Assembly (NCBI RefSeq): GCF_030411955.1
Contig: NZ_JASNRA010000007.1
Location: 1 to 64,000, forward strand
DNA length: 64,000 bases
DNA from: Massilia sp. YIM B02443
GTDB taxonomy: Bacteria > Pseudomonadota > Gammaproteobacteria > Burkholderiales > Burkholderiaceae_D
Reading direction: 5' to 3'
Part shown: positions 56,953-64,000 of the stretch, in pieces
How positions within the stretch are numbered: position 1 is the first letter of the stretch
How the letters are laid out: each line of letters starts with the position of its first letter
Translations under genes and position numbers: made by a program
The notes under the pieces: model-generated
What the model was told of the DNA's origin: nothing
The model's database searches: none
The model's input: only the letters and a program-made list of their open reading frames with translations

Positions 56953-58323
56953 TTATTTGCGCAAGTGAACGAGCGCCGTTTCCAGCACGGTGTCACGCCC
57001 CTGCCGGACATCAGACACCGTCGGCGTTGCGACCACGTCCGGCGCAATGCCCTTGCCGACCCAGCGCCTGCCGTCGGCGTAGGTGTCGGCCTTGGTGCAG
57101 ATGCGTGCGATACCGCCGCCCGGCAGCGCCACCTTGAGTGGCTGGCCGGTGCTGCCACCGGTGGCGCCGCCGACCAGGATGCCGCGCCGCATGGCGTCGA
57201 ATGCCACCGCGAAGTCTTCGGCCGCCGAATAGGTGGCGCCCGAGGTCAGCACCGCCACCGGCTTGCCGAAGTGGTGCGCGGGGTCGGGCGCGCGTGCTTC
57301 GCCCACCTGTTCATGATCGGGCAGCGGGCGCTGCCAGGCGCGGTAGGCCGGCAGGTACTGGCGCGTCGCCCATTTGCCGGGCTGGAACGGCTTGTCGGCC
57401 AGGGTCTGCAGCACGCGGTAGCCGACCGAGGAATTGCCGCCGCTGTTGGCACGCACGTCGATCACCAGCGCCGAGGCGCCCTTGATGCGGTCGAACGCGG
57501 CCAGGAAAGCGTCGGCCGCCCGATCGTCGCGGAAGCTGTTCAGGGCCACGTAGGCGACGTTCCCGGGCAGCATGCGCAGCTCGAACGGTTCGGCTCGCCC
57601 GCGCGCGGCGACGAAGCGTTCCCAGCTCGCCCGTGGCACGGCGCGCTCGAAGGTATTGCCGGCCGCGTCGCGCAGGGTCAGGCGCGGCGCCGCATCCTTG
57701 AGCGAGCCCATCAAAAATTCGAGGCCGTAGATGCGGTTGTCCAGGTCTTGCGGGGTCGACGCGCTCACGCCCGGCGCCAGCACCCGGCCGGCATAGGCGC
57801 GCGCCGGTTCGCCGTCGACCGCCACGATCTCGACACCCGGCGCCAGGCCTTGCTTGATCAGGGCCGGGTCGAACACCTGGCGCAGCAGCACCCGGTCTTC
57901 GACCAGCCAGGTGCTCAACAGCGGCCGCGCCATCGTCTCGTCGTCCAGCTGCGCGGGCGCATAGACGTTGGTGTGGCCATCCTGCAGCTTCGCGCACAGC
58001 TCGGCCAGCACGCGGTAGTACTCGGCGGTGCTGGCGGTAGCGCGCACCTTGGGCAGGTATTCCAGGTACAGGCGGTCCCAGTCGAGCTGCTTGAGTTTGT
58101 CGACGTAGACGAAGTTGTACTTCACCTCGGACCAGAACTTCGACAGGCCGGCCACCTTTTCGTCGTCGCTCAGGTTGTCGCGGTAGGGCGTGGCCAGCGC
58201 GGGCGAATCGAACAGGCGGGCGTCGAAGTCGCTCGCCTTGCCTGGCGTTTGCGCAAGACTGCTTGCGGCCGTGCCGGTCAGGGCGGCCGCCAATACGGCC
58301 CGGGAAATGATACGGTTTGCCAT
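56953..58323 (-). CDS. S41 family (C-terminal processing type) peptidase, secreted
   Basis: 456 residues from ATG at 58323, with AGGAGA upstream; the longer ORF to 58473 is not used. Signal peptide about 1-24 (LAAALTGTAASSLAQ). A PDZ-like part (VEIVAVDGEPARAYAG) precedes the S41 core (SALVIDVRANSGGNSS, TSGATYSAAEDFAVAF with the catalytic Ser, GGATGGSTGQPLKV). Role is probably envelope protein processing or peptide breakdown. It is on the same strand as the putrescine-type genes but a hairpin separates it, and it diverges from gabD across 192 bases. Confidence 0.88.
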   Translation of the reverse strand: MANRIISRAVLAAALTGTAASSLAQTPGKASDFDARLFDSPALATPYRDNLSDDEKVAGLSKFWSEVKYNFVYVDKLKQLDWDRLYLEYLPKVRATASTAEYYRVLAELCAKLQDGHTNVYAPAQLDDETMARPLLSTWLVEDRVLLRQVFDPALIKQGLAPGVEIVAVDGEPARAYAGRVLAPGVSASTPQDLDNRIYGLEFLMGSLKDAAPRLTLRDAAGNTFERAVPRASWERFVAARGRAEPFELRMLPGNVAYVALNSFRDDRAADAFLAAFDRIKGASALVIDVRANSGGNSSVGYRVLQTLADKPFQPGKWATRQYLPAYRAWQRPLPDHEQVGEARAPDPAHHFGKPVAVLTSGATYSAAEDFAVAFDAMRRGILVGGATGGSTGQPLKVALPGGGIARICTKADTYADGRRWVGKGIAPDVVATPTVSDVRQGRDTVLETALVHLRK

Positions 58324-58515
58324 GCGCAGATCTCCTCTCGTATTGATGAGTTCAGTGTAAACGGACGCCCGCGCCGGCCCGGCCGCTCTGCGACAGGGCG
58401 GCGTTTTCGCGGTACAGGCTGCACCGGCAAACCGGGGCCGCCCTGCACGCGCTTCGGCAAAAAGGTCTACCATGGACTTCTCACCCCTTCCCCTATCTCA
58501 CGGACAAGGAGTCCC

Positions 58516-59970
<1,455 letters not shown>

Positions 59971-60002
59971 GCCGGGTGCGCGCCTGACGACTGGGCTGGA
60001 GC

Positions 60003-60052
60003 GGTTGGACGCGTGGACGGGAAACCCGGCTGCGCGCCCCGGTCCACCCTAC
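60003..60052. repeat. Diverged REP-like unit, locus 3
   Basis: GGTTGGACGCGT at 60003-60014 and ACCCTACC at 60045-60052 match the two ends of the repeat at 54357-54462 (GGTTGAACGCGT and ACCCTACG). The middle differs. Only one unit is present. It lies between the convergent gabD and MazG-like genes, like the other two loci. Confidence 0.5.
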
Positions 60053-60060
60053 CTTCTGCC

Positions 60061-60417
60061 TTACTTCTTGTACTCGTAATACTTGCGCGCATCGCCGCGC
60101 ACCAGCTCGGCCGGATACTTGGCGCGGTTGAGCACCATCTTCTCTTCCACCGCCGCGAACAGGTCGACGTCGAGCTTGTCGGCGATGCGCACCAGGTAGA
60201 CCAGCACGTCGGCCATCTCGTGCCGCACCTCGGCCAGCTTGTCCGGACCGAGTTCCTCGACCCGGCCGGACTGCAGCCACTGGAAATGCTCCAGCAGCTC
60301 CGCCGCCTCGACCGTCAGGGCCGACGCCAGGTTCTTGGGCGTATGGAACTGGTCCCAATCGCGCTCGTCCACGAATTCGCGGACCAGCGCGCGCAGGCGC
60401 GCCAGGTCACTGGCCAC
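60061..60417 (-). CDS. MazG-like nucleotide pyrophosphohydrolase
   Basis: 118 residues from GTG at 60417, with GAGGAA six bases upstream; an ATG at 60456 would overlap can by 50 bases and is less likely. LRALVREFVDERDWDQFHTP, VEAAELLEHFQW and EVRHEMADVLVYLVRIAD give the ExxE and ExxD metal-binding pattern of MazG-like all-alpha NTP pyrophosphatases, here with the longer-helix RS21-C6/dCTPase-like form. It probably cleans up non-standard nucleotides. It overlaps the can stop by 11 bases and is co-transcribed with it. Confidence 0.88.
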   Translation of the reverse strand: MASDLARLRALVREFVDERDWDQFHTPKNLASALTVEAAELLEHFQWLQSGRVEELGPDKLAEVRHEMADVLVYLVRIADKLDVDLFAAVEEKMVLNRAKYPAELVRGDARKYYEYKK

Positions 60418-61105
60418 GGCGTTCCTCGCGCACCTGTCCGTTGTCCAGGTAGCCATTCAGCACGCGGTCGAGCTTGGGCGCGATCTCGTCGAAGCTGCTG
60501 ACCGTGATGCCCAGGTCGCGCAGCAGGCCGTCGTGCACGCCGTACACCCAGCTGTGGATGGTCAAGGGCTGGCCGCGTTCCCAGGCGTCGCGCACGATGG
60601 TGGTGTGGGCGGTGTTGATCACCTGCTCGGCCACGTTCAGTTCGACCAGGCGGTTGGTGGCGGCGCGGCCGCTGACGTTGCCCAGGTACTGGCCGTGCTT
60701 TTCGCGCACGTCGCGCACGTGGCCGAGCCAGTTGTCGGCCAGGCCGACGCGGATGTCGGTCAGCGCCGCGTGCACGCCCGAGCAGCCGTAGTGGCCGCAG
60801 ATGATGATGTGCTTGACCTTCAGGACGTCGATCGCGAACTGCAGCACCGACAGGCAATTCAGATCCGAATGGACGACCACGTTGGCGATGTTACGGTGCA
60901 CGAACAGTTCGCCTGGCGCCATGCCCAGCAGTTCGTTGGCCGGCACGCGGCTGTCGGAGCAGCCGATCCAGAGGTATTCCGGGGCTTGCTGTTCGGACAG
61001 CGCCTTGAAGAAGTTCGGGTCTTCGGCCACCATGCCGGCAGCCCAGTTGCGGTTACGCTCGAACAGTTCTTCCGCAGTCAAACCCGTGGTCTTGTGTTGG
61101 TCCAT
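60407..61105 (-). CDS. can: Beta-class carbonic anhydrase
   Basis: 232 residues. Zinc ligands C49, H105 and C108 are visible, with the Asp51-Arg53 dyad (WIGCSDSRVP, IICGHYGCSG). VHRNIANVV and LTIHSWVYGVHDGLL follow. It interconverts CO2 and bicarbonate in the cytoplasm, supplying bicarbonate to carboxylases (PurK here uses bicarbonate). The MazG-like gene overlaps its end. A 272-base gap upstream separates it from the end of dnaJ. Confidence 0.95.
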   Translation of the reverse strand: MDQHKTTGLTAEELFERNRNWAAGMVAEDPNFFKALSEQQAPEYLWIGCSDSRVPANELLGMAPGELFVHRNIANVVVHSDLNCLSVLQFAIDVLKVKHIIICGHYGCSGVHAALTDIRVGLADNWLGHVRDVREKHGQYLGNVSGRAATNRLVELNVAEQVINTAHTTIVRDAWERGQPLTIHSWVYGVHDGLLRDLGITVSSFDEIAPKLDRVLNGYLDNGQVREERRGQ

Positions 61106-61329
61106 CGTGATTCCTTTGTATTTGATGTTGCCGTCCGCAGGCGGACGTTGCCCTGCCCGTCTGATGCGGGCGTGATGGCGCTGATGCTGGAATGCGCTTG
61201 AAAACGCGCTGAAAAATTCCGGAAAGACGTGAAGTGTAACAGCGTTCGCGGGCGCAGGCTGATGGCAAGGTCACGACGACTGCCGGCCGCCGTCATTCAC
61301 CGCGCATGCCCGCCACCGCACGCCGGACG

Positions 61330-61364
61330 AAAAAAAACCGCCGAGGGCTGGCGCCGTCGGCGGT
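61330..61364 (-). terminator. Rho-independent terminator of dnaJ
   Basis: Arms 61337-61344 and 61357-61364 pair perfectly with a 12-base loop, and the minus strand then has eight T. It lies 14 bases after the dnaJ stop. Confidence 0.88.
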
Positions 61365-61377
61365 TCGGTATGGCGAC

Positions 61378-62511
61378 TTACTCGAAGAAGTCCTTGACCT
61401 TGTCCATGAAGCTCTTGCTCTGCGGGCTGTGCTTGGCGCCGCCTTCGACCGTCAGGCGGTCGAGCTCGCGCAGCAGGTCTTTCTGCTTGTCGGTCAGCTT
61501 GACCGGGGTCTCGACCACCACGTGGCAGAACAGGTCGCCGACGTAGCCCGAGCGCACGCCCTTGATGCCCTTGCCTTTCAGGCGGAAGGTCTTGCCGGTC
61601 TGGGTGCCTTCGGGCACCGTGAACGACACCTTGCCGGTGAGCGTTGGCACCTCGATCTCGCCACCCAGCGCGGCCTTGCTGAACGAGATCGGCATCTCGC
61701 AATGCAGGTCGTCGCCTTCGCGCTGGAACACCGCGTGCTGCTTGATGTGGATCTCGACGTACAGGTCGCCCGGCGGCCCGCCGTTGGTGCCCGGTTCGCC
61801 GTTGCCCGACGAGCGGATGCGCATGCCGTTGTCGATGCCGGCCGGGATCTTCACTTCCAGCGTCTTGTTGCGCTTGATGCGTCCGGCGCCGCCGCAGGCT
61901 GCGCACGGTTCCGGGATGATCTTGCCGCTGCCGTGGCACTTCGGGCAGGTCTGCTGGATGCTGAAGAAGCCCTGCTGCATGCGCACCTGGCCGTGGCCGG
62001 CGCAGGTGGTGCAAGTCACCGGCTGGGTGCCCGGCTTGGCGCCGCTGCCGTGGCAGGTGTCGCATTTGTCCCAGCTCGGCACGCGGATGGTGGTGTCGAA
62101 GCCGTGCGCCGCCTGCTCCAGCGTGATCTCGAGGTTGTAGCGCAGGTCGGCGCCGCGGTACACCTGCGGACCGCCGCCGCCGCGGCCACCGCGCCCGCCG
62201 CCGAAGATGTCGCCGAAGATGTCGCCGAACGCGTCGCCGAAGCCGCCCGCGCCGCCGCCGAAGCCGCCGCCCATGCCGCTGTTCGGATCGACGCCGGCGT
62301 GACCGTAGCGGTCATACGCTTCGCGCTTCTCCGGATTGGTCAGCATCTCGTAGGCTTCCTTCACCTCCTTGAACTTCTCTTCCGCTTCCTTGTTGTCCGG
62401 ATTGCGGTCAGGGTGGTACTTCATCGCGAGCTTGCGATACGACTTCTTGATCTCGTCTTCCGACGCACCCTTCGCGACCCCGAGGATCTCGTAAAAATCA
62501 CGCTTTGCCAT
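61378..62511 (-). CDS. dnaJ: Chaperone protein DnaJ
   Basis: 377 residues from ATG at 62511; the extra three residues to 62520 begin at GTG. The J domain has HPD in [12 protein letters not shown], then a Gly/Phe-rich linker, four CxxCxGxG zinc motifs ([32 protein letters not shown]) and the client-binding C-terminal domain. It stimulates DnaK ATPase and delivers unfolded proteins. dnaK lies upstream across two hairpins, so dnaJ may have its own promoter or rely on readthrough. Confidence 0.97.
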   Translation of the reverse strand: MAKRDFYEILGVAKGASEDEIKKSYRKLAMKYHPDRNPDNKEAEEKFKEVKEAYEMLTNPEKREAYDRYGHAGVDPNSGMGGGFGGGAGGFGDAFGDIFGDIFGGGRGGRGGGGPQVYRGADLRYNLEITLEQAAHGFDTTIRVPSWDKCDTCHGSGAKPGTQPVTCTTCAGHGQVRMQQGFFSIQQTCPKCHGSGKIIPEPCAACGGAGRIKRNKTLEVKIPAGIDNGMRIRSSGNGEPGTNGGPPGDLYVEIHIKQHAVFQREGDDLHCEMPISFSKAALGGEIEVPTLTGKVSFTVPEGTQTGKTFRLKGKGIKGVRSGYVGDLFCHVVVETPVKLTDKQKDLLRELDRLTVEGGAKHSPQSKSFMDKVKDFFE

Positions 62512-62553
62512 GGTCGGCACCTAAAGTTATCTACTAACGGAATTCTTTAAACC

Positions 62554-62594
62554 AAAAAAACCGAGCCGATGAACCGGTGAAGGTCTCGGCTCGG
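62554..62594 (-). terminator. Rho-independent terminator after dnaK
   Basis: Arms 62561-62569 and 62586-62594 with a 16-base loop, then seven T on the minus strand. It lies 40 bases after the dnaK stop and would limit readthrough into dnaJ. Confidence 0.85.
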
Positions 62595-62600
62595 CCCGTG

Positions 62601-62623
62601 CGCGGAAGTGATTCACTTCCGCG
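62601..62623 (-). terminator. Second hairpin after the dnaK stop
   Basis: Perfect ten-base arms (62601-62610, 62614-62623) with a three-base loop lie just ten bases after the dnaK stop, ahead of the terminator. No U-run follows directly. It may protect the dnaK mRNA 3' end. Confidence 0.55.
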
Positions 62624-62633
62624 CCAAAGACGC

Positions 62634-64000
62634 TTACTTGGCGTCCTTCACTTCCTTGAAGTCGGCGTCGACCACGTCGTCGTCCTGCTTGGCCGATTGC
62701 TCGCCCGCGCCCGGACCACCTGCCGCGCCGGCCGCACCTGCGCCGCCTGCCTGCTGCGCCTGCATGTCGGCATACATCTTCTCACCCAGCTTCTGGGCCG
62801 CTTCCGACAGGGCCGCGGTCTTGGCGTCGATGTCCGACTTGTCGCCCGACTTGATCGCGCCTTCCAGGTCGGTGATCGCCGCTTCGATCTTTTCCTTCTC
62901 GCCGGCTTCCAGCTTGTCGCCGTACTCGCCCAGCGACTTGCGGGTCGAGTGCACCAGGGCGTCGCCCTGGTTGCGCGCTTCGGCCAGTTCCTTGACCTTC
63001 TTGTCTTCTTCCGCGTTCAGCTCGGCGTCCTTCACCATCTTCTGGATTTCTTCTTCCGACAGGCCCGAGTTGGCCTTGATGGTGATCTTGTTTTCCTTGC
63101 CGGTGGCCTTGTCCTTGGCGCCGACGTGCAGGATGCCGTTGGCGTCGATGTCGAAGGTCACTTCGATCTGCGGGGTGCCGCGTGCTGCCGGCGGGATGCC
63201 TTCCAGGTTGAATTCGCCCAGGCCCTTGTTGCCGGCCGCGATTTCACGCTCGCCCTGGTACACCTTGATGGTCACGGCCGGCTGGTTGTCGTCGGCGGTC
63301 GAGAACACCTGCGAGAACTTGGTCGGGATCGTGGTGTTCTTGTGGATCATCTTGGTCATCACGCCGCCCAGGGTCTCGATGCCCAGCGACAGCGGGGTCA
63401 CGTCCAGCAGCAGCAGGTCCTTGCGCTCGCCCGACAGGACCGAACCCTGGATCGCGGCGCCAACGGCGACGGCTTCGTCCGGGTTGACGTCACGGCGTGG
63501 ATCCTTGCCGAAGAATTCCTTGACCTTGTCCATCACCATCGGCATGCGGGTCATGCCGCCCACCAGGATGATGTCGTCGATGTCCGAGACCTTGACGCCG
63601 GCGTCCTTGATGGCGACGCGGCATGGCTCGATGGTCTTGGTGATCAGCTCTTCGACCAGCGCTTCCAGCTTGGCGCGGGTGATCTTCAGGTTCAGGTGGA
63701 CCGGCGCGCCGTTCGCCATGGCGATGTACGGCTCGTTGATCTCGGTCTGCTGCGACGACGACAGTTCGATCTTGGCGCGCTCGGCCGAGGCCTTGATGCG
63801 CTGCAGGGCGATCGGGTCTTTCGACAGGTCGAGGCCGTTGATCTTCTTGAATTCGTCGATGATGTAGTCGATCACGCGCTGGTCGAAGTCTTCGCCGCCC
63901 AGGAAGGTGTCGCCGTTGGTCGACAGCACTTCGAACTGCTTCTCGCCGTCCACGTCCGCGATTTCGATGATCGAGACGTCGAAGGTGCCGCCGCCCAGGT
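62634..64000 (-). CDS. dnaK: Chaperone protein DnaK (3' part, runs off window)
   Basis: About 455 C-terminal residues; the frame is open through base 64000 and the start is outside the window. GGGTFDVSI at the window edge, [44 protein letters not shown] and [17 protein letters not shown] are Hsp70 motifs, and the lid and tail end in [16 protein letters not shown]. DnaK is the central ATP-dependent chaperone working with DnaJ and GrpE. Confidence 0.98.
   Translation of the reverse strand, partial: LGGGTFDVSIIEIADVDGEKQFEVLSTNGDTFLGGEDFDQRVIDYIIDEFKKINGLDLSKDPIALQRIKASAERAKIELSSSQQTEINEPYIAMANGAPVHLNLKITRAKLEALVEELITKTIEPCRVAIKDAGVKVSDIDDIILVGGMTRMPMVMDKVKEFFGKDPRRDVNPDEAVAVGAAIQGSVLSGERKDLLLLDVTPLSLGIETLGGVMTKMIHKNTTIPTKFSQVFSTADDNQPAVTIKVYQGEREIAAGNKGLGEFNLEGIPPAARGTPQIEVTFDIDANGILHVGAKDKATGKENKITIKANSGLSEEEIQKMVKDAELNAEEDKKVKELAEARNQGDALVHSTRKSLGEYGDKLEAGEKEKIEAAITDLEGAIKSGDKSDIDAKTAALSEAAQKLGEKMYADMQAQQAGGAGAAGAAGGPGAGEQSAKQDDDVVDADFKEVKDAK

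Overview
The window looks like a chromosome segment of a high-GC betaproteobacterium of the family Oxalobacteraceae, most likely Massilia or a close relative. The evidence is gene order and protein character, not a database search. It includes a pgk-pyk-fba-purC-purE-purK-Sua5 string, recA-recX followed by a DUF2889 gene and sucCD, a hda-HAD-pcnB-folK-panB string, dnaK-dnaJ, and many secreted S9 peptidases and signalling proteins. I see no rRNA, tRNA, CRISPR array, prophage, integrase or intact insertion sequence.

Layout. 1-7.1 kb: end of glutaryl-CoA dehydrogenase, a DUF5916 outer-membrane protein, a PAS-PAS-GGDEF-EAL cyclic-di-GMP enzyme, OmpW and a GDSL esterase lipoprotein. 7.4-15 kb: minus-strand housekeeping block for threonylcarbamoyl-AMP synthesis, purine synthesis and lower glycolysis. 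15-24.7 kb: DUF2167 protein with a broken relative beside it, AzlCD exporter, zinc-finger protein, YheT-type hydrolase, BepA-like protease, MoaC, phasin-like protein, a YcgR/PilZ c-di-GMP receptor and a MerR-type regulator. 24.9-32.7 kb: S9 peptidase, type IV pilin, sucCD, DUF2889, recX and recA with an SOS box. 32.9-41.6 kb: a tightly overlapping operon of response regulator, sensor kinase, DUF4212 small subunit and large sodium symporter, then two tandem S9 peptidases. 41.7-47.9 kb: purM, and an overlapping hda-HAD-pcnB-folK string followed by DUF486, panB and thpR. 47.9-54.3 kb: pirin, an unrecognised protein, an MFS transporter, a LytS/LytTR pair and a second sodium symporter. 54.5-60 kb: genes resembling gamma-glutamyl-putrescine/GABA catabolism (PuuA-like, PuuD-like, GabD) with an S41 peptidase. 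60-64 kb: MazG-like protein, carbonic anhydrase, dnaJ and the 3' part of dnaK.

How the parts fit. Most of the window is ordinary core metabolism and stress response. Accessory interest lies in envelope proteins and peptidases, two transporters each next to a two-component system, c-di-GMP signalling (one synthase/hydrolase and one PilZ receptor), and a nitrogen/carbon scavenging cluster. Intergenic DNA carries many clear hairpin terminators and one dispersed REP-like inverted repeat family at three places (about 20.0, 54.4 and 60.0 kb). The only long non-coding stretch is 30462-31052, which contains several unexplained inverted repeats.

I did not find an obvious new defence, mobile or biosynthetic system. 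The best leads are the four-gene sensor-transporter operon with an EF-hand-like loop in the symporter, the REP-like family, the structured gap upstream of DUF2889-sucCD, and an unrecognised conserved-looking protein at 48879-49580.
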